45,883 bases of DNA, taken from Kiloniellaceae bacterium. GTDB lineage: Bacteria; Pseudomonadota; Alphaproteobacteria; Kiloniellales; J153. Location of the stretch: positions 1 to 45,883 of the forward strand of contig JAJFGI010000015.1 in the NCBI GenBank assembly GCA_021776215.1, read 5' to 3'. Below the pieces are notes generated by a model. The model saw only the letters and a program-made list of their open reading frames with translations, was not told the origin of the DNA and ran no database searches. Position numbers and translations under genes: made by a program. Shown piece after piece: positions 8,214 to 15,573 of this stretch (position 1 is the first letter of the stretch; the number at the start of each line of letters is the position of its first letter).

Positions 8214-9121
8214 GCCGCCCTCCCTTCGGTGAGACCGAGGTAGAGATCCTCGATCCCGCCGCCCTCGTGCCGAATCTCGGTGATGGGCCATCCCATGAAC
8301 AGAAGCTCCCGCCACGCGGTCTGCGGGTCGATCTCGGGTGACAGGGCGACCGAGCACCACTCGCCGTCGCGTGCGACGACCGTGACCGTCGGTGGAACCT
8401 CAGATTTGGAGACATCCCCGTTAACATGGAGTCGAAACCGAACCAGGCGATCATTGCTACGAACGAGATCCGCGATGGTGCCCTCGGCCACGGTTCGGCC
8501 TTCGACGATAACGCCGATCCGCTTGCACAAGCGCTCGACGTCGTCCAAGAGGTGGGTACAGAGCAGTACCCCAACACCGTGATTTTCGCTGAGGTCGATC
8601 AGGATGTCGTGAATCTCGCGCCGCCCACGAGGGTCCAGTCCGTTCGTCGGTTCGTCGAGGATGAGGAGCGCCGGATCGGCGATCAGGGCGCGCGCCAGGC
8701 CTAGCCTTTGGCGCATGCCGCGCGAGAAGGTGCCGATACGCTGACCTGGACGCGGCTCGAGGCCGAAACGGGCCAACCGATCTTGAAGGTCTCCCTCACG
8801 GGGATGCAAGTCGTAAAGCGCGGCGAAGAACCCCAGATAGTCCTCCGCGGTCATCCAATCGTAGAAGCCATTCTGCTCCGGCAGGACACCGAGCTTCGCA
8901 TGGATCGGTTTGGCTTCGGTCTGTGGATCCTTGCCCATAATCCGGACCTGGCCGCCGTCGCGTTTCAAGAGACCGATGGCGGCCGCGATGGTTGTACTTT
9001 TCCCGGCGCCGTTCGGTCCGAGGAGACCGTAGATCTCGCCCTCGCCGAGCGAGAGATTGACGTCGTGCAGGATCGGCGCGCCGCCAAGGCTGACTTTCAG
9101 GTGATCGATTTCCATGATCAT
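8210..9121 (-). CDS. ABC transporter ATP-binding protein
   Basis: The protein has 303 residues. Walker A is GPNGAGKST, the Q-loop region is VLPEQNGFYDWMT, the signature is FSRGMRQRLGLARAL (a variant of LSGGQ common in ABC-2 ATPases) and Walker B is LLILDEPTNGLDP, followed by the H-loop His in LCTHLL. A C-terminal domain of about 80 residues follows the nucleotide-binding domain. ATG 9121 is supported by TAGGAG eight bases upstream; the longer ORF start at 9181 has no such site. It is the first gene of the ATPase, permease and accessory operon. Confidence 0.93.
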   Translation of the reverse strand: MIMEIDHLKVSLGGAPILHDVNLSLGEGEIYGLLGPNGAGKSTTIAAAIGLLKRDGGQVRIMGKDPQTEAKPIHAKLGVLPEQNGFYDWMTAEDYLGFFAALYDLHPREGDLQDRLARFGLEPRPGQRIGTFSRGMRQRLGLARALIADPALLILDEPTNGLDPRGRREIHDILIDLSENHGVGVLLCTHLLDDVERLCKRIGVIVEGRTVAEGTIADLVRSNDRLVRFRLHVNGDVSKSEVPPTVTVVARDGEWCSVALSPEIDPQTAWRELLFMGWPITEIRHEGGGIEDLYLGLTEGRAA

Positions 9122-9152
9122 TGCGAGTTCTCCTAGGTCACTCAGATCGACA

Positions 9153-9326
9153 TCAACGTCCGCCGGACCGGCGTGTTGCAAAGTACGGCAGGCCGAAGCA
9201 ATTCATTTTCGAGAGTCGTTGGTGAGATCTTCCAGCTAGATTGAGGAAGACTCCAAACGCGTATGCCCAAACCGCAGGTTCGAACGTACAGCCGATCGGA
9301 AGGACCAATACGCCGTAAACTGCCAT
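9153..9326 (-). CDS. possible small hydrophobic ORF (doubtful)
   Basis: This is a 57-codon frame not in the ORF track, between the Sel1 gene and the ABC ATPase. It starts MAVYGVLVLPIGCTFEPAV and continues with a hydrophobic stretch, then turns polar. There is no convincing ribosome binding site. It could be a small membrane peptide, a decayed gene end or chance. Apart from this frame the gap 9122-9422 holds nothing recognisable. Confidence 0.2.
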   Translation of the reverse strand: MAVYGVLVLPIGCTFEPAVWAYAFGVFLNLAGRSHQRLSKMNCFGLPYFATRRSGGR

Positions 9327-9422
9327 TGTGATGCCAACGATCTAAGTCCCTCCGAAGTGAAGAAATGCCGGCGGTTCGGAAAAGACTGCAAACTCGGCTT
9401 GGTTCTCGCTCGCGGCGCCGGC

Positions 9423-10043
9423 TCACTGCTTTTCTTGGACCTGTCCGCTCTCTGCGCCGAAGACCGTCGGCGCGATCTTGGCGGCGAGCTTCTGCGCCTC
9501 CTCGATGTCACCCGCGCTCATGGTTTTCAAGAGGTCCCCGCGAAGCTTCTCGGACTCGCGGTCGTAGCCTCTGGCGGCGAAGTCATACCAGACGTAGGCC
9601 CAGATATTGTCCTTGTTTACGCCCAGGCCCTTGGCATAAAGCGTTCCTAGCTCGCGCTGCGCCACCGCGTCACCGTCATTGGCGGCCGCTTCCAGCCACG
9701 TGCGGGCCTTCGCAAAATCCTGGAAGATGCCTTCGCCCTGCAGATACAGAACTCCGAGGGCCCGTTTGGCTGGCACGGAGCCGCCTTGGGCAGCCGTGGT
9801 CCACCATGTGACCGCTTGCGCCGCGTCCCGCTTCACGCCTAGGCCCTGCTCGTACATGTGACCGAGCCAGTACTCCGCGTCCACATCACCGCTTTTGGCG
9901 GACGCCTGCAGCTCTTGCAGCGCATCCGCGTAGTCACCTTGATACATGAGGGATAGTCCGCTCTTCACGTCAGCTCTTGCCGACACGCCCGTGGTCATCA
10001 GGATGCACAGGGCCAGGAGCGGCAAAAGTCGCAAGGTTTTCAT
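9423..10043 (-). CDS. exported Sel1-repeat (TPR-like) protein
   Basis: The protein has 206 residues with a signal peptide (LRLLPLLALCILMTTGVSARA). It contains about four Sel1-like repeats, visible as A-x2-WLGHMYEQGLGV, AKRALGVLYLQGEGI and AQRELGTLYAKGLGV, each a 36-residue helical pair. Such proteins act as periplasmic scaffolds; no specific partner can be read here. A GAGGAGGAG ribosome binding site precedes the ATG. The gene appears to be transcribed alone. Confidence 0.9.
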   Translation of the reverse strand: MKTLRLLPLLALCILMTTGVSARADVKSGLSLMYQGDYADALQELQASAKSGDVDAEYWLGHMYEQGLGVKRDAAQAVTWWTTAAQGGSVPAKRALGVLYLQGEGIFQDFAKARTWLEAAANDGDAVAQRELGTLYAKGLGVNKDNIWAYVWYDFAARGYDRESEKLRGDLLKTMSAGDIEEAQKLAAKIAPTVFGAESGQVQEKQ

Positions 10044-10164
10044 TTTCTCCTCCTCGTAATCTTCAAAATCTCGTCACGATCCGGGGCTCGGAATCCTTGC
10101 CATTTAGACCGCGACTGTGGGTGCGATGGTTACGGCAACCCGGACGCGTAAAGATTCGCGTAAC

Positions 10165-10482
10165 CTATTGCTCGTTGGTTCTATTGCAGGTGCCGTTCCG
10201 CTCCAGCTGTTTCTCACGCTTCAGGGCTTGCGCCTTGGTGTCATAGGGGCCGCCCGCTGTTTGTGCGAACTCGTGCCGGTAAGCGCCATTGACCTCGATC
10301 AGAAGTGCCGTCCAGCAATCCCCTGTCTGTTCATGGCGCAATACGAACCATTTAACGTCCTCTTGTGCGATTGCCGAACCAAACGGTATCGCCCCGGCTA
10401 ACAACGCCGACAGAACTATGAGCCGGAGAGCGTGTATTTTCGACGCGCTGAGCTTTGCGTGAAGTCGTTCTAATTTGCGCAT
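10165..10482 (-). CDS. small exported protein, unknown function
   Basis: The protein has 105 residues. A basic N-terminus is followed by the hydrophobic segment LIVLSALLAGAIPFGSAIAQ, so it is exported or anchored. The mature part of about 65 residues includes WFVLRHEQTGDCW and GGPYDTKAQALKREKQLERNGTC, with two Cys that could form a disulphide. The A-LKREKQLERNG-C ending resembles other short exported proteins of alphaproteobacteria, but I know no function. GGAGGGTAGAAAAC before the ATG is a good ribosome binding site. Confidence 0.7.
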   Translation of the reverse strand: MRKLERLHAKLSASKIHALRLIVLSALLAGAIPFGSAIAQEDVKWFVLRHEQTGDCWTALLIEVNGAYRHEFAQTAGGPYDTKAQALKREKQLERNGTCNRTNEQ

Positions 10483-10617
10483 GTTTTCTACCCTCCTAAC
10501 GATACCTGCTTAGGCAAATGCGAATGATATCCGATGACCCAACAAGCCGGTCGCTGCTGGCCCAGGCACCGCACGGGCGATCCGAGGCGTCAAGGCCAAT
10601 CCGTTGTTCCTGCCCTC

Positions 10618-11400
10618 TCACTCCATGAACCAACCGTGGCTAACCACGAGCGATTGGCCGGTCAGGGCGTTGGTTGGGAACGACGCGAACAGGAGGGCCA
10701 CCTCCGCCACGTCTTCGATGGTCGTGAACTCCTTGTCGACGGTTTCACCGAGCATGATCTTGTTGACCACTTCCTTCTCGGAGATACCAAGTTCCTTGGC
10801 TTGCTCGGGAATCTGCTTCTCCACCAGCGGCGTCTTCACGAAGCCCGGACAGATGACGTTGGCGCGCACGCCGTGCTCGGCGCCTTCCTTCGATATCACA
10901 CGCGCTAGACCGAGCAGGCCGTGCTTGGCAGTGACGTAAGCCGACTTCAACGGCGAGGCTTCCTTGGAATGCACCGAGCCCATGAAGATGATCGAGCCCG
11001 CTTTCCTCTCATACATGTGCGGGATGCACGCCTTGGAGGTCAGGAAGGCGCCGTCGAGGTGAATGGACAGCAGCTTCTTCCAATCCGCAAACGGGAAGTC
11101 TTCGATCTTATGGACAATTTGGATCCCGGCGTTGGAGACCAACACATCGATGCCGCCCCATTCCTTCGCCACGCGAGCGACCCCGTCGTTCACCGCCTGC
11201 TCGTTGGTCACGTCCATCGCGACGCCCATGGCGGTTCCCGGCCCCATTACGGAAAGCTTCTCGGCGGTTTCCTGAGCCACCTCGAGCTTGAGGTCGGCGA
11301 TCACCACCCGCGCACCTTCCTCGACGTAGCGCTTGGCGATCCCTTCGCCGATTCCACGCGCAGCACCGGTGACGATGCAGACTTTGTTTTTCAGTTTCAT
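10618..11400 (-). CDS. bdhA: 3-hydroxybutyrate dehydrogenase (SDR)
   Basis: This 260-residue short-chain dehydrogenase interconverts D-3-hydroxybutyrate and acetoacetate with NAD. It has the NAD-binding [10 protein letters not shown], the NAG motif (LVSNAG), the catalytic Ser142, Tyr155 and Lys159 (SAYVTAKHG), and the PG segment [21 protein letters not shown], which is characteristic of 3-hydroxybutyrate dehydrogenases. It lies 12 bases downstream of adc, so the pair handles ketone bodies from PHB or fatty acid breakdown. The C-terminus [10 protein letters not shown] also fits BdhA. Confidence 0.93.
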   Translation of the reverse strand: MKLKNKVCIVTGAARGIGEGIAKRYVEEGARVVIADLKLEVAQETAEKLSVMGPGTAMGVAMDVTNEQAVNDGVARVAKEWGGIDVLVSNAGIQIVHKIEDFPFADWKKLLSIHLDGAFLTSKACIPHMYERKAGSIIFMGSVHSKEASPLKSAYVTAKHGLLGLARVISKEGAEHGVRANVICPGFVKTPLVEKQIPEQAKELGISEKEVVNKIMLGETVDKEFTTIEDVAEVALLFASFPTNALTGQSLVVSHGWFME

Positions 11401-11412
11401 TGTGGAACTCCT

Positions 11413-12153
11413 TCAATCCTTCAAATAGTCATGTACGACTTCGCCGAGTCCAAGCGTCAGGTCGGTCACAATGTGAACACCCGATATGACCTCCAGCACC
11501 GGAAGATCGGCCACAGGGGCAAGAGCGTGGTGGTGCAATTCGAGCGCGGCCGGACCCGCCCAGGCGCCCTTGACCGTCAGGTCTTGCAGGTAATAGCGGA
11601 CAAGCTCGCAAACCCTCGGCCCGCAGTCGACGTCGGGTAGGATCTTTAAGAGGAAACTCGGTGCCTCGAGGCTCGCTTTGACCTTTTGAGAATCAAGCAT
11701 CTTATGCTTATAGCCCATGGTGCCCGTGGCGATCCTGACCGAGCCGTAGTCAAGCGTACCGAGCAGCGTGTCCGTTTCGACGCGCAGCGATGGTGATGCA
11801 AGCTTCTTGGGAAAGCCCCAGATTTCCCGCCCGCCGGCGATCGGGGAGTCGTCGTCGAGGTACATGGCGTGCACATAGCCGCCTTGCTGGCCCTTGTATT
11901 CGACCGGGATCACCTGTCCCGACTCCGTATAGTCGCCGAAGCCGGTTGAATCAGGCATTCGGATGAACTCGTACTTCACCAAAGGTTCCACGATTTTCAA
12001 TGGCTCGGGGACCACCGCGTGCAGCGCATTGGGATCGGTCCGGTAGGTGATCACGAAGAACTCTCGGTCGACGAACCGATAAGGGCCCGGCGGGTAGGAT
12101 GGATTGGTCAGCGGCATGGCGAAGGCGCGCTGTCTCACATCATCAATCTTCAT
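11413..12153 (-). CDS. adc: acetoacetate decarboxylase
   Basis: This 246-residue cytoplasmic enzyme converts acetoacetate to acetone and CO2. The family signature [15 protein letters not shown] holds the Schiff-base Lys116 and its neighbour Lys117, which lowers the pKa; the match to the clostridial enzyme's adjacent Lys pair is close. The glutamate-containing segment [19 protein letters not shown] is also present. It is followed by bdhA and preceded by a patatin pseudogene; the order patatin, adc, bdhA is one I recall in many proteobacteria. Length is normal for the family. Confidence 0.93.
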   Translation of the reverse strand: MKIDDVRQRAFAMPLTNPSYPPGPYRFVDREFFVITYRTDPNALHAVVPEPLKIVEPLVKYEFIRMPDSTGFGDYTESGQVIPVEYKGQQGGYVHAMYLDDDSPIAGGREIWGFPKKLASPSLRVETDTLLGTLDYGSVRIATGTMGYKHKMLDSQKVKASLEAPSFLLKILPDVDCGPRVCELVRYYLQDLTVKGAWAGPAALELHHHALAPVADLPVLEVISGVHIVTDLTLGLGEVVHDYLKD

Positions 12154-12168
12154 ATTTGTTGCCTCAAG

Positions 12169-12459
12169 TCAGTCTTCAGGATCGCGTGTGAGGTCAAAAA
12201 CCGTTACGTCATCTGTCGGCTTGGTCCGCGATTGCCAGGCTTTGTGGCGGAAGGTTCGTCGAAGGTCCCTTTTCCCACTCTCCCAATGCTCGTTTATCGC
12301 CCCGATTGATATCCCTGAGATCCAGTCAGGCATGTGCCCATTGGCGGCCATCACCTCATAGACGCCGGCTTGTTAAGCACCCAGCGCACCGCCGCCCTGC
12401 AATACCAGACCGCCTTTTTTGGCCTCGGCCCTCTGATCCGATCGCTGCTTCCGGCTCAT
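12169..12459 (-). pseudogene. internally deleted patatin-like phospholipase
   Basis: This gene is missed by the ORF track because of a stop. From ATG 12459 (GGAG ten bases upstream) the frame reads KKGGLVLQGGGALGA, then TAA at 12373-12375, then QAGVYEVMAANGHMPDWIS followed by GISIGAIN. These are the oxyanion-hole glycines and the G-x-S-x-G nucleophile elbow of patatin phospholipases, and the TAA replaces the Tyr usual in GAYQAGVYE. Directly after GAIN comes EHWESGKRDLRRTF and a C-terminal VFDLTR, which resembles the end (DUF3734 region) of these proteins of about 380 residues. The frame is kept across the junction, so some 250 codons were removed in frame. The gene cannot make an active enzyme. 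It sits 15 bases upstream of adc. Confidence 0.8.
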
Positions 12460-12982
12460 ACCGATTGGGCTCCATTCTTGCGGCTCCATGCTTCCGGCGA
12501 CCGTTCCAAACGCTCCCACGCTCGGCTGGAATGCAGGGGCCGTGTGTCGCCGACATGACTCAGGTGTACCGGCCGCAGCCGTTCCGCAAGGTGGCTGGTT
12601 TTGGTGACAAACCCTCGGTGCGACAGGCCACCTGACCCGGTTGCATCAAAATGACCACGCGTTATCAAAAGGTTGTCGTGAATCATGCGCGAGGTCGACC
12701 GCATCTCGCTGTCCCAATGGTTACGCAAATTTAATACGCGGTGGGCGACCTGCGCGGATTAAACGTGCGCGGTCATGGGCGTGGGTCGCAGAAGTGAAGG
12801 CTATCACCAGATTGCCTTGCGTCAGGGAAGGGTCCGTTTTCCCAAATCGTCTCGCGCAATAGCTCTAGGATAATTGCCATGATGTAATTTTGCCGAAATG
12901 CAACTGGTAGCGGAGACGCCCTATTTTCCTAACCAAGAGCAACCCACTGCTGAGGTGCTCGATGGAACGAAAGGAACGTCAA
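12460..12982. other. gap: divergent upstream regions
   Basis: This gap separates the minus-strand patatin-adc-bdhA operon from the plus-strand gene at 12983 and should hold both promoters. The ORFs across it are shadow-like. The stretch just before 12983 is AT-rich (TAGGATAATTGCCATGATGTAATTTTG), but I cannot assign a promoter with confidence. Confidence 0.5.
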
Positions 12983-13360
12983 ATGAAAATCCGCTACATG
13001 CTCCCCGCCGCTCTTGGTGCGTTGCTGATCAGCGCACCTGTAGCGTTGGCTCAGCAACATGGTCCAGATAGTCGTGGCACCATGTCAGAGCGTGGCGTTG
13101 GTGCCTCGATCGCAGACTTCGATCTGGTGAATAAAGGCGAGGTGACGATCGCGAAGTTGCAGCAGCCAGCTATTTATCGAATCTGTGCACATCGTCATGG
13201 CTCTTCCATGACGATCATCCACGACAAAAACGAAACGAAACTCGAGGGTGGGCACTGTGTCGATGTGGAGGGTTCGACTATATCCGTGAGGGCCAATGAA
13301 GACGGCTCTGCAGCCAGTGGCTCCTATCAAGTCTTCCACCTAGGCCAACATCACGACTAA
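12983..13360 (+). CDS. small exported protein, unknown function
   Basis: The protein has 125 residues from ATG 12983, chosen because AAAGGAA lies seven bases upstream and because the signal peptide MKIRYMLPAALGALLISAPVALA then begins at residue 1; the ORF track start at 12962 adds seven charged residues. The mature protein has two Cys (ICAHRHG and GGHCVDVEG) and a His-rich end (FHLGQHHD). It looks like a small periplasmic beta-sheet domain. No family recognised. A strong hairpin follows about 70 bases after the stop. Confidence 0.75.
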   Translation: MKIRYMLPAALGALLISAPVALAQQHGPDSRGTMSERGVGASIADFDLVNKGEVTIAKLQQPAIYRICAHRHGSSMTIIHDKNETKLEGGHCVDVEGSTISVRANEDGSAASGSYQVFHLGQHHD

Positions 13361-13687
13361 CGACACTTGGTCTCGAATGCTTTCTCTAGCTCTCGGGACT
13401 TAGTCGTGGATGAAAGCCAAACTAGCTCGGAACCGCGGTTTGCTGCCGCGGTTCCGGGCTGAATTTATCGTTGCCTTTTCCCGCACCCGCCAGCCCGGTT
13501 GGCGCGCGTCGCGGGATGTCGCTTTGTGGAACGGTCGGCATTCACTATGAGAGCTCCAGAGCCCACCGCGACATGACACCGAATTCATGTTCTCGAAAGC
13601 GAACGATTAGATCGGATGCGCCATATCTCTAGATTGCGTGCGGGTTCCGGCCCGCGCAGCGACACAATGGAGATAATGGAGATAATC
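13361..13687. other. gap holding a hairpin and the degP upstream region
   Basis: These 327 bases contain the 11-bp inverted repeat at 13428-13456 and the leader of the protease gene. Just before the protease start, ATGGAGATA is repeated twice in tandem (13667-13684), so two GGAG sites precede ATG 13688. No further coding sequence is apparent. Confidence 0.5.
13428..13456 (+). terminator. 11-bp perfect stem-loop, possible terminator
   Basis: CGGAACCGCGG and CCGCGGTTCCG form a perfect 11-bp stem around the seven-base loop TTTGCTG, 68 bases after the stop of the small exported protein. There is no U-run directly after the stem, so it may be an mRNA-stabilising hairpin rather than an intrinsic terminator. 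Confidence 0.45.
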
Positions 13688-15175
13688 ATGTCGAATATCG
13701 CAGTTCGGGAGCGTCGGCCGGGAGCCCTTCGAGCCGTGGGGCTGGGGCTGGCGGCGGGCTCCCTACTGGTGTGGAGCGGCCTGGCGCATGCCGCTACACC
13801 ACCCGAGAGCTTTTCCGGCTTGGCGAAGAAGGTAACGCCGGCCGTGGTCAACATAGCCTCCGCCCACGAAGTGACCGGGTCGGAGGATCAAACGCCGGAC
13901 ATGCCGTTCAATTTTCCCGAGGGCTCACCCTTCGAGAAGTTCTTCAAGCAGTTCCGCGACCAATCGGGCAAGAACGAGGGCGGCAAGCGCCAGCCTCACA
14001 TGGCGACGGGGCTTGGCTCCGGGTTCATCATCGATCCGACCGGCTACGTGGTAACCAACAATCACGTCGTGGATGGCGGGAAAGATGTAACGGTGCGTCT
14101 GGACGATGACTCCGTCTACCCGGCCAAAGTCGTAGGCACCGATCGGCAGACCGACTTGGCCTTGCTCAAGATCGAGGCGAAACGGCCGCTTCCGACTGTC
14201 CAATTCGGTGACTCGGACAAGGCCGAGGTCGGCGACTGGGTGATGGCCGTGGGCAATCCCTTCGGGCTCGGCGGCACCGTGACCGCGGGCATCGTTTCCG
14301 CGCGCGGCCGCAATATCGACGCCGGTCCCTATGACGATTTCCTGCAAATCGATGCGTCCATTAACCAGGGCAACTCGGGCGGTCCGCTGTTTAATATGGA
14401 CGGCGCGGTTATCGGCGTTAACTCGGCGATCTATTCGCCCAACGGCGGAAGCGTTGGAATCGGCTTTGCGATTCCATCCAATATCGTGAAGTCCGTCATC
14501 GCGCAGCTGAAGGAAAACGGCAAGGTCGAGCGCGGTTGGCTCGGCGTCGAGATCCAGAAAGTGACGCCTGAGATCGCCGGCGCCGTCGGCCTGAAAGAGG
14601 CGCAAGGCGCGATGGTGACCGGGGTTACGCCGGATAGCCCGGCCGCTCAGGCCGGGTTGAAGCAGGGCGATGTCTTGCTAAGCTTCGCCGGGCAGAAGGT
14701 TGGCGGCCCGCGCGAGCTGGCCCGAGCCGTGGCCAAGGAACCGGCCGGAAGCAAGACGAACTTGACCGTCTGGCGCGACCGTAGCGAGAAGACGCTGCCG
14801 GTCATCACCGGTCACCAGCCGGCTCAGATGGAAATGGCCGCGGCTCCGCCCGGGGTCGAGTCGGATGGCAGCTTTCACTCCACCGATCTCAATGCGGATC
14901 TGGCGTCGCTGACGCCCGAACGGCGTGCCGAACTTGGGATCGGAAATGATGTGAACGGCGTCCTGGTGCTGGATGTGAAGGAGGGCTCGGTGTTCGAGCA
15001 GGGATTGCGGGCCGGCGACGTCATCAAGAAAGTCGGCCAAACCTCTGTTGCCTCTCCCCAGGAGGTCGACACTCTCGTTCAGAAGGCCAAGTCGAGCTCT
15101 GAGAAGTCGGTTCTGATGCTGGTCAGCCGCCAGGGCCACGATCTGTTCCTCGGTCTGAAGCTCGGTATCGCCTGA
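13688..15175 (+). CDS. degP: DegP/HtrA-family periplasmic serine protease
   Basis: The protein has 495 residues from ATG 13688 (GGAG six bases upstream). After a basic N-terminus and signal helix (GLGLAAGSLLVWSGLAHA) comes the trypsin-like domain, with the triad His126 (VVTNNHVVDG), Asp156 (RQTDLALL) and Ser230 (NQGNSGGPLF). Two PDZ domains follow, at about residues 290-375 (GVTPDSPAAQAGLKQGDVLL) and 400-490 (GSVFEQGLRAGDVIKKVG). This is the full Do-type layout. It degrades or refolds misfolded envelope proteins. A GC-rich hairpin terminator follows, so it seems to be transcribed alone. Confidence 0.95.
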   Translation: MSNIAVRERRPGALRAVGLGLAAGSLLVWSGLAHAATPPESFSGLAKKVTPAVVNIASAHEVTGSEDQTPDMPFNFPEGSPFEKFFKQFRDQSGKNEGGKRQPHMATGLGSGFIIDPTGYVVTNNHVVDGGKDVTVRLDDDSVYPAKVVGTDRQTDLALLKIEAKRPLPTVQFGDSDKAEVGDWVMAVGNPFGLGGTVTAGIVSARGRNIDAGPYDDFLQIDASINQGNSGGPLFNMDGAVIGVNSAIYSPNGGSVGIGFAIPSNIVKSVIAQLKENGKVERGWLGVEIQKVTPEIAGAVGLKEAQGAMVTGVTPDSPAAQAGLKQGDVLLSFAGQKVGGPRELARAVAKEPAGSKTNLTVWRDRSEKTLPVITGHQPAQMEMAAAPPGVESDGSFHSTDLNADLASLTPERRAELGIGNDVNGVLVLDVKEGSVFEQGLRAGDVIKKVGQTSVASPQEVDTLVQKAKSSSEKSVLMLVSRQGHDLFLGLKLGIA

Positions 15176-15197
15176 CGGCGAAGTGAAACGACGCAAG

Positions 15198-15236
15198 AGG
15201 GCGGGCCGGATGGCGATGTGCCGAACGGCCCGCCCT
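15198..15236 (+). terminator. probable terminator of degP
   Basis: AGGGCGGGCCG pairs perfectly with CGGCCCGCCCT (11 bp) around a 17-base loop, starting 22 bases after the degP stop. Only a short T-containing tail (TGCT) follows. Confidence 0.55.
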
Positions 15237-15573
15237 TGCTATGCACGGCCGGGGATATCGTTTCTTTGTCTAGCGCGACACGGTAGTGCGCGGCGACTTT
15301 CGCAGAGCATTATGGTCGAATCCCTGATCAAGATTGCCCTGGCCATGGGCGGCATGAAGCACATATACCTTAAGGGCTCTGACACCGAGCTGCGTGGCGG
15401 GTGGCGCGGAACCGACCGGCAACAAGCCGGGCCTGCGCGTCACGCTGATGTTCCCGCACGACCGACGGCTCTGCCCGGTAGGATTGGGCATCTCTGGGCC
15501 CGCTTAACACTACTCGGACCAGATATTCAATCTATGTTCTAATGGCACAAAAGATCCGTGTTGGGGCACCGGT
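15237..15573. other. gap upstream of mprF
   Basis: This stretch holds the presumed promoter of mprF. One frame (from ATG 15312, MVESLIKIALAMGG, ending at 15542) runs for 76 codons but lacks a ribosome binding site and turns into low-complexity Arg and Pro sequence, so I do not call it a gene. Confidence 0.45.

Noticed and set aside
15312-15542. 76-codon ORF (MVESLIKIALAMGG...) upstream of mprF
   Set aside because: No Shine-Dalgarno sequence, a low-complexity C-terminal half, and nothing recognised.
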